64,000 nt of DNA, from positions 42,355,854-42,419,853 of the forward strand of contig OX388349.1 of NCBI GenBank assembly GCA_947579665.1. Reading direction: 5' to 3'. The translations under genes and the position numbers were made by a program. This stretch comes from Sympetrum striolatum (taxonomy: Eukaryota; Arthropoda; Insecta; Odonata; Libellulidae). Below are positions 24,801-37,403 of this stretch, in pieces (within the stretch, counting starts at the first letter, position 1; every line of letters begins with the position of its first letter). Below the pieces are notes generated by a model that saw only the letters and a program-made list of their open reading frames with translations, had not been told where the DNA came from and ran no database searches.

Positions 24801-27800
24801 ATGAGTGTGTGCGGAATCTTCCAAAATATGAGGGAACCCCCCTGAAAATGTTTGCATTCGTTAGGTTACATAGTCAAAAGGAATGCATCGAAAAAATATA
24901 TTTTTGCTAATGAATAGGTGAGGTTAAGATGCCAATTTTTTTATTATTAATGTAGTTATTACATAGGTCACATGTGGCTACACGTAGTTAATTAGATCTT
25001 AGTGACAAAATATTATCATGCTACTCAAACTTAATCATTTTTCTTCAAATCTTTCAATATTTGTTTTTATCTTACGTATTGTTTCATTCTATTAATTAAT
25101 TCCACTATTCATCTGTAATAATTTAATAAATGCATGTTAAATCTTTTAATTTAGGCTAGTTTCTGACATTATTATTTTCTTATTTTATCGGCCTTTATCC
25201 CTTCAATTCTTTTGCATTTTTCACGTCTCCCTTATCCTAACTCTGCAGTTAACTTACTTCTGAAGTCGGTTCTATTTGGATGTATATAAATATATAAAAA
25301 TCTCTCATTGAATGAAAAGCTACAATGGCACTTTTCATTCATGATTTCTGCAATTTAGGAGATTTTTAAAGGGGAAATGGGGTAAAATAAAAGGTAAATT
25401 TCGATATTAAAAGCAGTGGGAAGTTCAATTATAAGCGAGAAAATAACTCGTTCCCTTAGATATCAAGAATTGGATGGATTAGATGTTGAGACATACTGGA
25501 TTGGGTAAGCTTTAAATCCATGGTCACACTATCGGTTTTCCTGTTGTTTTATATAGATAAAGAATAATTTTACTCAAATATTCATTTCCTAATGTACATT
25601 GCACTGCTGTTTATTTTTTCCATGAATTGGAAAAATGTAATCACCGAGCAGTCTCATGATACATAAAGGCCTTCTTGTACTCCTCACATTCTCTCCTGCA
25701 TTTTCCAAGAGAAATGTTAACAGAATTCGATATCTGCAATCGCTAGTTGTTCTTCAGTGTGTTTTATTCAACGTAAGTAGAGAAGCACTTTTATTAAATT
25801 TCGCTCATTCCGGAAATTTTTAATCCAGGTCTATATCGTGATAGATTCTAGGTACTACTTGTTAACATTTTTGGGGTTTGCATCCTGAGAGTTTTGTGTG
25901 CTGGTGTCTTTGTGCGGTAAAAAGAGGTTTCGGCTACCAGCTTGATAGGTTGATGGAGTATTTTTGTCTTTTGGTACTGGATATACTTTACTTTCATCTT
26001 ATTGTCATTATTGAAAATAGGTGAGAAGAAATGGAAGACCGAAGTTATGGATTTGTACTGACTGTAAACTATTCAGCCCGAAGGCAGAATGATACGTACA
26101 TTTTCTAGTAGAGGTTTCTAAAAGCAGGGAGGTGTGAATGAGGCTTACTAAACAAGATGAGAAGTATGGTAGTTTTTTCTTGCTTTTCTTACCAAGAAAT
26201 CATGCTAAAGCGGTATAAAGCTGCAAAAGTTAAGCCCGATGATTAGGGAAAATGTCAAAAAAGGATACGAGAATGATTATTTTCTAATACTTTGTTATTG
26301 TTTTTCTCCGCGGGTATCATACGTAGATAATAACCAGTAGTAATTCTACAGCTCAGTAATGGCATGAGAGGTCAATGTCAGTATTTCAGGTCAGTACAGG
26401 ATTTAATTGTTACAGAATTCTCTCTTCAATCCAGATCTAAACTAGCAGCAGGGGCGTTAATTTTTTCAAAAATTTAATGTTAGTATTCGCTAATATATTT
26501 ATTTTTCAATTTAAAAAAATACACCAATTGCAGATGATTAAATACCGATAAGACTTGAAAGTTTGAGCATCTTAACTTTGACCATGATCTTAATTAAATA
26601 ATTGAAAAACTCGTAAATTTCTTGATTCCATACGATATAAAGCGTATAAGTGAAATGAAGATAGATGAAAGATCCTTTAAAAGTCCGTCTTGCTGAGAAA
26701 TGTAAGTACATTGATTACGTTCATTTCTTGAAAAAGTCCTTTCGAAAAGCTCTTCTCTGAATATTGAATCTCAAGGAAAAATCACTTGCTTTGTTCTATA
26801 GCTTGTACGACACTCATTGCATGCTCTTTTTGTACCAAACTTCATCTAATTGTTTCCCGTTACGAATCCGGAAGGCGAGAAAATAATCCTAGTAAAAGTT
26901 AAACCTGGAAGGAAACGCGAGTATGTCATTATGTCTCACTAGACAGAAGCTTACTCTACTTTGCTTACATATCTTTGATTATTTTCTTGTCTCAATTCAA
27001 TAAACTCTTTAACATTATACGTTTTAATATGTGAATGTTTATCATACGCATGCACATAGACTAAAACGTAATTATTTTCATTAAAATAATTCAAGTCTTT
27101 AGCTATAGATGAACTGGAATCTGTATAACACATAATTTTAACATAAATAATTTTCCAGGTCCGTGAAATTCATTTGAAATTTTAACTTATATTCTCTTGC
27201 AATTTAACATGCTTTTATTGTTCTACAAGCTCATTACTCTCCTCTGTCGCATTTATAATCTTCTGACAACAATCTAGCTAGTTTTTCCAATTAAAGGTAA
27301 TCGTCCAATTATTGCCAATTAGCTTTTGGTTTTCCATTGTTCTACTTAATGATTTTCAGCACTCTTACCTTTCACTTGCGTCAAGGTAAGACTTCCTACA
27401 TTTTATGATTCTATGAATGTATTATTTTCATATATATCATAATAATAGACGATACTTCAAATAAATTTAGTTACACCTCAATAAGTTTGATTAAGAATAT
27501 GTTTGCTGTTCATGTGATCCAAATATTACGAAAGTTGTTGTTATAATTTTTAACAACAAAATTAATTATGGATATTAGTAAAACTTACTGCAAAGAAACG
27601 TTTAGGTGAGAGAGAGGTTTGATAATAATTTAATCAGCACATTCTAGGCTCAATAATTTTTTATCACGGGTCAAAAATTATTAATAGAAGGCGCTAATTA
27701 ATTCTATTGAAAAGGAAAAGTGTTACTAGTCATCGAAGGTCTAACTTCATAATTTCAGATATTGCCTATTTAATTATTAATTTATTATTCTTAACTTATT

Positions 27801-28140
27801 GATATTCAATATGGACGCTCTTTTTGTGAAATCATATAATAATATTATATTACATTATTTTTCTTTGCAACATTTTCATTGTAGCTGATTTATGGTTCTT
27901 ATAGAATTTACAACGGCAAATTACAATGAATCGATCACCTTATGAATATCATAAGGTGTATTCCCTTCCATATTTTCTATTTTCACAATAGAATTATATG
28001 AATATTTTTTTTCTTCCTTTAATTTAAGAGATTTAGAATTAGAATATATTTCCTTTAAAATTCATAACATACGCATCATTTTCACCTTAGGTAGGTCGAA
28101 TATTGACTTGGAACATAGAGAATTTATGAAAGAGAATTTT
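24801..28140. other. Long AT-rich non-coding stretch with two perfect hairpins
   Basis: No gene recognised across 3.3 kb. Two short perfect hairpins stand out: TCTTACCTT/AAGGTAAGA (27363-27391, 11-base loop) and CACCTTATGA/TCATAAGGTG (27936-27958, 3-base loop). Neither is followed by a T-run that would suggest a Pol III terminator. Confidence 0.5.
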
Positions 28141-28640
28141 ATAAAATCATGTGGAAGCGTTATTCAATTAAATTCGTGGATGGATGGAAGCAAAATTTGA
28201 AGTTCACATATATAATGTTCAAGTTTTGGATAAGACGGAAATGGTTTCAAGGCAACGAAAATGCCAAAAGTGCAAAGAGGAAAAAGAGAGGAGGGGGCAG
28301 AGGGGTACTGAGTTACAGAGCAGTTCAAGAGAGGGCAATGGCAATATAACGCAGAGGTCAAGTTCAATTTTTCTACCTCCTCAGATATGCACTGATGCTC
28401 GATAATTTCTCTTTTATTCTCCTTGCATCCCATGAAATGTTCTGGAGAACGCTTCCGAAAAATTCAACGCCTTTTATGTGAGCATTCGTTAAGGTGGGTT
28501 CATATGAATCACCAACAATGGTCACTGTACTATAATTGGCAATTTTGCTTACATTAATAAAGTTTAAAACATAGCATAAAATTAAAATTTCTCTTCTTCG
28601 GTTTTTTAATAGCTTGCATGTCCAAAGCATCTTATGCTGT
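28141..28640. other. Region of opposed short open frames, no gene recognised
   Basis: Minus-strand frames 28373-28630 and 28164-28433 overlap in different frames and together cover about 470 bases, with plus-strand frames opposite. The minus-strand peptide is fairly polar and balanced in composition, unlike pure AT-rich noise, but carries no motif I can name. A decayed coding remnant is possible. Confidence 0.25.
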
Positions 28641-30180
28641 TAACATAAAACTAACCTTAACAAAGAATAAAATGCTCTAACAATAAATTAGTACGTGGCG
28701 ATTATTTTTTAGATTTAAATCGCCATCCAATTAATTAAAAAGTATGTAGTAAGACATTCAGGCGTCCTTTCAAATTACTGAAGAGGTCTATAGAATAGGA
28801 TTCTGTAACGGAACAACTGCACATAATGTATGTAGCGCTTATTAACAAGTAAATTGTGCTTCGAATCAATTATTTGTTATATATATTTTTTTAGATATTA
28901 TTATTTCTATAATATACCAAATATAAGTTTCAGCACAGAGACCTTGTCGTAAAAGATAAATCTGATGGAGGAGTCATAAGGGTAAATTACCAGGACGGTT
29001 AACGGACAAATTTTAAAGATGGGAAAATTAGAAAAAGAATGTTTCACTCTTGAACGATAGGCGTAAAGTAATAAAATGTTATTTTCCTGCTACTCTACCT
29101 TGATTAATTGTAATTTTTCATTTTTTCGGTACATAATATACGAAAATCTCAGTATCCTTTACCGCCCTCTTGTTCAAATATTCTGGGTTCTTTCTTTGAA
29201 ATCAATCATGACGTTTATACTGTTTATCAGTTCATTGCGTTTCATTTCAAACTCTATCAACATAGAAATATGAAACCTCTTGACTTTCTTATCATATCTA
29301 GATTAATGGAAGATTCTGCGTTTCTATTACATTACAGGATAGAGGAAAATAAAACTTTAATTTTCTTTTGATTCAGTCCTCTTCATGGCTGTGAGAATAT
29401 GAAAGATATTGAGGTACGAGTGATGCTAATGCATTCATCTTTTGTCACTCTTTATTGAGAACCGATTAGATTCATTTATTGACTCATTGTGCTTCATGAA
29501 CGGATTTTGGTTAGGTAATGCTGGAAAGGTTAAAAAAGCTGTATAAAGGCTGTTGCTTCATAGTCGAAGGCGGATTTGTGAAGAATAAACAATATCACTT
29601 TCGCTCGTTATCTTTTGAATTTACAGAAAAGGTCGAGCAATTCTGGATTATCATTCCATATCCACTTCTTTCTATTATATGATATAATTATTAAACCTTT
29701 CACAACCATAACTAGACTATATAACATCTACCTTATGAATAACGTCACTTAAAGCTTAACCCGCAATGACCTCAAATTCTTTCAGAAACTTGTTAAGGAC
29801 AAAAATAGGACCAAAGATTTAATTTCTGTCATTTCCCATCCTGCTATAGATTAAAATCTTTATTTCATTGCTCTACACCTCGACTGACCATCAATAAACA
29901 CTCCCCTAACATTTGCCACTTACCTCATCTGTACAGTACCGATTACTCATTTTCACTTTCTTCAGATCGGTGAATAAAATAGTATTGATCTATGGCCTAT
30001 CTTTCTACCGTACTAATAGTTTATAAGGCACCTGATTTTTTTGTTTTATCTTTTCAATGTAATAGGTTATTTATTTATTTTTTAAATTTTATCTGTTGAA
30101 TCTTCGTTTCATTTTTTCTGATTTTCAGTCCAATGTAAAGGTCCAGTGCTTTTTACGGATTTTTATATAAATAAAATATT
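28641..30180. other. AT-rich non-coding stretch
   Basis: No gene or repeat recognised. The plus-strand frame 29076-29273 is a hydrophobic chance frame. Confidence 0.5.
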
Positions 30181-30545
30181 TCTTAACGTCCCGAGCTTTT
30201 AAGCAAGCCCGTCCGATGTATAAGCAGGAGAATTAGCTCCGTTTTTCTCGGAGATAGGCACTCATGAGCGACGTAGACTTCGAGAAACTGAATTGACCCA
30301 ACGACGTTCACCGGATGAGGAGACGAATGCATTTTGCGAGCAAGTGTGACTCATTCGACCTCTTCAAATCGGTTAGATGTCGTGCGCCACGTGCTTCAAA
30401 CCAATGAGTCGCCCGCGACCTTTGATACGGACAGAGCGGTCTACGGATGCAGCCTCGTTTTGCTTCTCTTTGACCTCTGTGAGACCAAGAGGAATTAGAG
30501 CATCCGCTTCCTTGAACAGGTCGGAGAATAGCTGCAGATATTACA
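30181..30545. other. GC/CpG-rich block
   Basis: A compact CpG-rich segment rich in CGAC/GTCG words, open on the plus strand from 30377 to 30607 without recognisable features. Confidence 0.45.
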
Positions 30546-32679
30546 ACCGTGTTATTATTTCCAACAAGTATATAGAATTGAATATCACTATATATTTTAA
30601 TATGTAGAGGTTTCTAGATTATGAAACACTCTTGCATGCTGAAATTAATTTTGAATTTCTTCAGTATTTATTTGTATAAAAATGCATACATTAAAAATTA
30701 AAATAATTAGAAACTAAATACTAAATAATAATAAATAATTAGAAATAAGTACTACTCGGTGGAATGTTGAAAGTAATTGTGACTCATCGTTCCAGACCAA
30801 AAGTCCAAGACAGATTTATTTGTAATTCCTATAGTTTTGTTTTATTTACTCCTTGAAAGACTCAGGAAGGTATGGCATACTCCTATGGTAGTAAATGTTA
30901 AAAGTAAATGGAGCGTTATAAAGCCATGAAGCAAGCCATTAAAGTAGCTTAATGGAACAGATCTCTTGAGTTTCAGAAAAATCATCGCATTTTCCATAGG
31001 TATAAAGAAGGTACGTAATGAAATTAACTCTCTAGTAAGAAAAAAGACACAAAAATTGCAAGTAAGACTATTGATTGCAACTTTAAAAAATAATAAAAAT
31101 CTGTAAAATAACAAGATTAAATTGTGATAGTGATGTTACTCCATACGTTTAAGAAAATCTCAAAGAAATCATTCTCTCTTACGTTTAGTAACGAGTGCTC
31201 CTAATTATTTGAGCGTTATTTTAAAATTGGATTGGGTAGCAACTCTGTCACATAATATTTATAAGGTTAACTTAACCAGCGACATGATTCAGAAAATAAA
31301 GGAAGGTATAAGAATTATTCAGTTTTACTCCAACTATTTCTTATAAAATTTCTCCACTATAACATAGACTACCATTCTTATATCTGTGGCTAAATGTAAC
31401 AATCTCAGTTAACCTTTTATAGGTATCGTCGATTCATTTACTGTCTCATCTTTGAAAGATCATCTGGCATAGAATTACTAGCTAGACTTAAGAGTTTCTA
31501 GGAGCTGCGCCTATGACAAAATCCTCCGTTATATGACTCATGAATCAGGCTTTACTTGATCCACGACTCATGGAATGAAAAACTCCCTCATCCCTTCCTG
31601 CCATCAGTGCAGGAAATGCCATCTTTCGACGAAGAAAAATATCCATGGCTATTTCGGGATTCATGTCCAGATGTAATCCTACGATAATAAGGAAGTGCCT
31701 GTAATCCATGGAACTTTCGTCCATTCTATGGTTGCTCATAAATTTATTTCACTTTTCCAATCTTTCTGTCATCGAATATGCAATGGGTTGTAATAATACA
31801 CTACCAAGGTCTACTTTCAAGATAGCATAAAAAATACAATGTAGTATATAAATAATAAGAATTTAGTGATGTATTATAGAAATTCCACCAAGCTACGCTA
31901 AACAATATTTATTTAATAGTATACGAAGATATTTTTAGATACATATCTCCCTGAAGAGGATAGTAAAACTTGCAGTAATTGAATAGTTGATTTTAGTAGT
32001 AACTGGTAGAGAGGATTCCATAAATATCTAACAAAAAATAAAATACTTCAAGATTCTTCCATCAGAATAGAATATTGGAAAACAATCTTATCATTTCTGA
32101 GCTTGGAATGGTAGTCTTATAAAATATTTCGTGACGCATATTTGCATGCAGAATCAATAATGGAATTCCTCCTACAATTATCTATAACGAGAAAACCTTT
32201 CAAATCCAAATTCATATAATTAATTTCAAAAACAGCGATATGCTCCAGGCCGGGAAAAAATATATTTCAGACCTCCCATAATATTTGTGCGAACTCTCCA
32301 AAAATCAAAGGACTCACATATTTAATCCTAAATTCGCCCTACCCTAAGGGAAACACACGGATATCAAAATTAAATTGAATCAGAATGAGCGGATTTTATT
32401 CAATTTAGATTCCCGCTACATTTCTCGCCGTTTAGCCTTTGGGCGCCACTTCAGTGGGAATGGGGTTACAAGTTTCATTAATCCTCTCAAACTGTTAGGT
32501 ACCGATGCCTGGAGGAACTCAAAACCTCTTATTTCTAGGCAAATGGGAGAGTTACGACTTCTGGCAGCGTCTAGCATCTGTGATTTCGCAGAAAATTGGC
32601 AGAATTATAGGAGCCTCATAGATCCATCTATCTATCACCTACCATCCCGATAAATTGTTGCGTAAGTATAGAACTATCC
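30546..32679. other. AT-rich non-coding stretch
   Basis: No gene recognised. Frames at 30842-31114 (minus), 31545-31739 (minus) and 32375-32653 (plus) lack motifs; the last is followed by GTAAGTA, but no acceptor pairs convincingly with it. Confidence 0.5.
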
Positions 32680-32830
32680 GTGAGCTGACAGATTCTCACC
32701 TCCGTTTTAGGATAAAATAAATTGTTGGCCTTCCGGGAGCAATTTCACATCCTCTCAGGTGGTATAATAGTACCGCGTAGTATAGAGCCCTTTTCGGTAC
32801 CAGTGGGTGGAACATCCACACCTCCGAATA
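32680..32830 (+). repeat. Dispersed repeat, copy 1 (partner at 33885)
   Basis: Shares in order with 33885-34050 the words GAGCTGACAGATTCTCACCT-like, GGCCTTCCGGGNGCAATT, CCTCTCAGGTGGTATAA-like and GTGGGTGGAACATC-like. This copy lacks a segment of about 20 bases present in the other (near 33955-33975). The family is not recognised; it may be a LINE 3' untranslated segment or a SINE. The two copies bracket the LINE remnant at 33113-33800. Confidence 0.75.
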
Positions 32831-33112
32831 CCTCCAACTTTGATATTCCTTCCCCCCTTCTCATACAGTGAGTCTTTCCTATGCACAGCAGTGCTGTCAA
32901 ATTCTCTCCATTCACAAATTTCTTAGGCGTACGCACAGTATAAAAAAATAGGAGAACTATTAGCGATAGTTGTCAATCACGAGTAAGTGAATGTTGAATC
33001 GTGGAGTACACGAGGTAAGGAGTTCGTAGGAGTGGGGTAATATCCCTCCGAGGAGAGGATGGGCGAAAATTTCTGTTCTGGCTCTTTACTCTACATTCAC
33101 AAATTAAATTAA

Positions 33113-33800
33113 GGCAATGCCTTGCCAATGCAACTATTTCTCTCTCACTTCAGTTGCTCTTTTAATCCTGCAGTAAGTGGAACATTTCATTCTTATTCCT
33201 ACATCCTTGAAATAATTCTTCCTTGGTCTTTCTTTTTTTTCTTCCTTTCTTTCCCAAAATCTTGCTTTCAAAATTGCTGGTTAAAAGGCACTATGACTCA
33301 TACAGTGTCCTATAAACATAATTTACCTTCTTTCTGTTTTTTTTCCAGTGATTTCCTTTTACATTCACCTTTAATATATCTCTGTTTTTCTTCTTTTCTG
33401 TCCATTTTGTTCCTGTCATCTTCCTCCAAATCCACACTTCTACTTCTTCGATCCATGTTTTATCCTTTTCTCTCAGTGTCCAATTTTTACATCCATATAA
33501 TAAAATCCCCATACCGATGATATAGCAAAATTTTTCCTTACAGCTAAGTCTATGTATTTTCTACTACATCTTTACATTTTTCTTCTTTTCTCTTCATTTT
33601 GTCACTGTCATCTCCCTCCAAATCTACCTATCCGCTGCTTCGATCCATGTTTTTTCCTTTTCCTTTGGAGTCCAACTTTCACATCCATACAATAAAATCC
33701 CCATACCGATGATTTTGCAATATCTTTCCTTACAGCTAAGTTTATGTATTTAGTCGTTAGTAGAATTTTGTCGTCCATTTACTCTCTGCTATGCGGTACT
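33113..33800 (-). pseudogene. RTE-like LINE remnant, C-terminal part of the reverse-transcriptase ORF
   Basis: The minus strand encodes, across several frameshifts, the C-terminal part of a non-LTR retrotransposon polyprotein. The order is a KEKFCYIIGMGILLYGCKNW segment (family: YGCE-W-T), WIEEVEVWIWRKMTGTKWTE, an RKNYFKDV-like basic segment, and the end MKCSTYCRIKRATEVREK followed by LHWQGIAL and a TAA near 33113. The polymerase YADD core and the endonuclease are missing, as expected for 5' truncation. A 192-base segment (33380-33560 and 33572-33751) is duplicated in tandem, so the YGC-W-T region is present twice. The plus-strand frame 33122-33520 is a shadow. Confidence 0.85.
33380..33751 (-). 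repeat. 192-base tandem duplication inside the LINE remnant
   Basis: Two copies aligned by CCCCATACCGATGA (33507 and 33699), TTCGATCCATGTTTT and CCTTACAGCTAAG. The period is 192, exactly 64 codons. The copies differ by about 15 percent by eye, so the duplication is old, whether it arose in the element's source copy or after insertion. Confidence 0.85.
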
Positions 33801-33884
33801 CTAATACCAGCCCTAAAACTGTTGCTAAAGTATAGCAAGTGTGGAAAATTACATTGTTTTTATTCATTATCTATAGCATTATCC

Positions 33885-34055
33885 TTAAGCTGATGGATTC
33901 TCACCTCCATTTCGGCATGGAAACTCAAACCGTCGGCCTTCCGGGTGCAATTCCGCAGTCGTATTCCACCGACCAAATCCCCTCAGGTGGTATAAATGAT
34001 AGCACCCCTTCAAGTAGCCCTGGGCGGCACATCAGGGGACAGCTTGAGTGATGGT
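33885..34055 (+). repeat. Dispersed repeat, copy 2 (partner at 32680)
   Basis: The more complete copy: GCTGATGGATTCTCACCT, then CGTCGGCCTTCCGGGTGCAA, CCCTCAGGTGGTATAAA and GGGCGGCACATCAGG-like words, in the same order and strand as 32680-32830. No recognisable protein. Confidence 0.75.
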
Positions 34056-34990
34056 CAGTCCTGACCTTACTTCGTTTTTATCTCCCCAACTCTGGAGCCA
34101 TCACTTTGAAAAGATGGCCAAGATGACCTGCGCGGCACCTGGGAAATCCTTAAGGCCACGGAGGACCAGTCGGTGGCAATCAGAGATGGTCCCAAAAGGT
34201 TTTTTTTTTCCTTTTCCCCCGGGAGAGGTCATCGCGAAGGTTCCTGGACAGTCCCTTTCTGTGGTGCAGGAGGCGGGAACGGAATAGCTCTGTCCACCGG
34301 CCCGTGACCTTTGTCTGCATCCCTGCTCCTGAATGGGACCCTTAATGCAGCGAGAGCTGTGAAAGGGACCGGCCGAGGGAGGGACATATCTTTCCACCCA
34401 TTCTGATTTTTTTCGGTGCAAATTCAATCTTTTCTTCCCATTCTCGAGGTCCCCATGGCGTCCCGTGCGAGATGGGCATCCCCGTGCGCATTCCTCCGGG
34501 AAATGGGGTGCCATTGTGGGGCTCGCAGGTCTGCATTTTCCCGGAAGGTTTACGTGGCGTTTTGCGGACGGGGGCGGTCCGGACGCGTAATCCGTCAATC
34601 GCGAAATATTCGGCCGCTTATTTCAGCAAGGATGGGGTAGTGTCCGGCCTTTTTTTCTTTGTCCCTTCCGAAGTCGAAAGTGAGATATGTCGAGAGGAAA
34701 GCATGGACGCGGAAGAATTGGGGAAACATTTTACTCTTCTGTGGTTTTTCCGCAAAGGGGATTAGGAAGAATCTCTAGGAACGTTTTTGCCACCGATTTT
34801 TTTCTTCGCTTTCACGAGGCGTTTATGTTGCTTCGGATTATTTCCTTCGAAGCTCTCTTCCTCTGCCTTCTCATGTATGCTTTTATTTGCCTGACGCTTT
34901 TTTCGTGTTTTCTATACGTTCATTCTTGTGCAACTTGTCAGTTTTTGAATCGCCGGGCCTTTTTTTGCCTTATTCCTTTATAATTTATTC
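34056..34990. other. GC/CpG-rich block holding the window's longer chance frames
   Basis: The minus-strand frame 34101-34598 (165 codons) and plus-strand frames 34416-34765 and 34687-34983 overlap here. The minus translation is rich in P, S, R and G, has no domain, and lies opposite equally open plus frames. That is the expected result of low stop density at high GC, so I do not call a gene. Confidence 0.45.
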
Positions 34991-36778
34991 CGTTGAATTA
35001 TGTTCTAATGCTCGCTGGTCCACAACATTTGGCAATAACAGCAAATATCAAAGAATGTTTTCCTGAATCCGGTACAGCCTGTATAAAGAAAATGTTTAAA
35101 GGAGTTTTACTCTTCCATCACCGTAAACGAAAATGAATTTTAAGAGAACTTTTATTTGAATGCGCGGAAACTATTTTAAGATAAATATATGAAGGTGTTC
35201 CATCTACAGTAAATGATGAGGAATTTTTGGATGTTATTTTTTCATTTTAATTTATTCTCTAAACTGTCCTCACGTTTCTGCAAGATGCATTAACAGTGAA
35301 CATTCATTTATTTTCACAAAATGACTATCTCCCAAAACAACAAAAGTTATAGTCTTTTAGAATTAAATAGTAAAAATTTTTGAAAATAATCCATAAGGGA
35401 AACCACTAAGTCACACCTCTGTCGTAAACATTTCCCTTTTTTAATCAGGGATCGAGGTATTATTGCAAGAAACAAATAATTATAAATTATATAAATTTGA
35501 GTGAAATGTAAATCATACGAGAATATGATAATTTACGTTTTAGCACGAAAATTCAATTGATTCAGTTTATGTAGTAATCGATATGATTTGATCATACGTT
35601 GTCAAACTCGTCGAATAATAGTGACGAGCTTCATTTTTTACATACGAAACTTTATTATTTTTAAATAGTGTGGAAAATACAAAGTTTCTCCATATTATTT
35701 ATGATATAGTTTAGCCATTTAAGGAACCATTGAACAAGAATATCTTTACATATAATAAAGAAATCAACTTTAGAAACTTGATCATAACATTTAAACGGGC
35801 ATCCTTATACTTTTTCCATTGCTTTGAAACGTGGCCCTCAAACCATAGACGTGCATTAAAGACAAAGTCCAGAATTAACGGCTCGGAGTATACAGAAACA
35901 TGGAAAGGACGCAACCTTTAAAAATCGTCGGTAACTTTTAGTGCCTGAGAAGGAAAAACGCTCTAGTTCGCATCGCACGGGGCAATCGTCAAATCTTTTA
36001 CTGCCCCGCATTCGAGGAAGAATTAAACAGAAAGAGCGACGTAGTAAAGGAAAGCCGAATAGCTTCATCGGAAGTAAGGATTTAGTGCCTTAGGTCACTT
36101 TCGTCTGAAATTTTTGCCTCCTATTGTGTCTCTTGCGGGAACGAGCCAAGGATAAAGCTATTATAACGTTGTGGAAGGCGTTTCAAGCGTAAGCAGAGCT
36201 ATATAATCTTGAAATTAATGCGTATTAGCTGTTATACTTAAGAAAAACATTCTGAAGCTCATATCCTGTTATTTTTTTATCATAAAATGGATCAGTAGAA
36301 CAATTAAATACTCGAGCATGGCAGAACCGTTTAATTTGTTTACTTTGGTACTATTCTGCTATCATAATATGTTGGTCATAATTTTTCAACGAATCAGTAT
36401 ATTATCGATTTATTTTAACTTTTTATTAGTAGAATCTGTTTCATATAGTAATTTAGAGATTGGAACACTCATGTGGTACAGCCTCCTAATAAAGAGGTTT
36501 TACTTCCTACAAAACAACCAATATATTTTTTGTCACAAAATGACTGATATGTCTGCAAAGTTCTCAAAATTTCGTCTAGAAAATGCTTATTTGATCATTC
36601 AGTATGCCACATTTTAAATATACATGAAACCATTAGGGTATTTTATGCGTGGTAGGACTGGTTTATTGTTGGTTGAAGAGATATTTATTGGCCTGGTATT
36701 GTTAGTGAGTGATAGTTGTTGGTTACCTACGGGAACCCCTGGGAGAAGAAAACTTAATACGTAAAAATAGTTAAAGGA
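34991..36778. other. AT-rich DNA with one GC-richer patch
   Basis: 35821-36180 is GC- and CpG-richer; the rest is AT-rich. The frame 36318-36617 (99 codons) encodes a hydrophobic peptide without motifs. No gene or repeat partner recognised. Confidence 0.45.
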
Positions 36779-37403
36779 GATCCAAATTAATGTATTTGGT
36801 ACATAGATACTTACTAGAAATAGGAGAAAGTAGAGTTAAGGAGTTTCCTGAAGGATGATATGCTGGCCGACGACCATTTATTCCTGAACCCCTACCCTTG
36901 CTATCCCTACCAAGCAAGTTATTCCCTCGATGCACCCACACCTCCCCCGATGTTTAACCCTTCACCCCTTCCACTATCCAATATATGCTGTGACAAATAT
37001 TTTCTCTGTGCCTGAAGATGTAAGCTCGCTTATGAAACCGGTCGCAAAATAAATTTTCTGTGGAAAAGTACGAAGTGTTTTCATTCTGCAAATGGCTTTC
37101 CACGAAGTCACGCCTTCTCATATCGATTATATTACTAGAAATAATATGAAAACTATTATGAGAGACACAAAACCAATATATTTACCAAGAAAATAAATTT
37201 AATGGAATCTAACTCTCAGGCGATATGGCTGAAAAAGTGCCATACTTATAAGAGATCGAAATCAATGTATTTGATACAATACCTGAAATAATGTGGCAGC
37301 AATTATGAGTGTTATAAAACCAATCTATTTACCACAAAAATAAATTTAATGAAATCAATCTCCAAGCGATATTGCCAAAAATAAGCCAGTAATTCTAACA
37401 AGA
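36779..37403 (+). repeat. Tandem duplication (~150-base unit) interrupted by an insertion
   Basis: Unit 1 is 36779-36822 plus 37144-37253; unit 2 is 37254-37403. Shared ordered words are GATCNAAATNAATGTATTTG, ATTATGAG, CAATNTATTTACCA, AAATAAATTTAATG and GCGATAT. Unit 2 runs without a break across the point where unit 1 is split, which gives the empty site directly (ACCTGAAATAATG in unit 2). Confidence 0.85.
36823..37131 (+). mobile_element. 309-base retroelement 3' fragment with 12-base target duplication
   Basis: The insertion is flanked by TTACTAGAAATA at 36811-36822 and 37132-37143. Its right half reads CCTGAAGATG, then GAAACCGGTCGC, AAATAAATTTTCTGTGGAAA and GGCTTTCCACGAAG. This arrangement resembles 3' regions of arthropod Penelope-like or non-LTR elements. 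Related sequence lies at 62331-62565 and 63352-63562. No protein is encoded. A 5'-truncated retroelement copy is the most likely reading; the class is inferred, the insertion itself is seen. Confidence 0.8.

Noticed and set aside
28164..28630. Overlapping minus-strand frames that might be a decayed gene
   Set aside because: No motif, splice site or family resemblance could be identified; kept only as a region note.
33122..33520. 132-codon plus-strand frame
   Set aside because: Antisense shadow of the LINE C-terminal remnant; the S/F-rich translation reflects the complement.
34101..34598. 165-codon minus-strand open frame
   Set aside because: It lies in a GC-rich block with overlapping open plus frames, has no domain and a P/S/R/G-rich composition; low stop density explains it.
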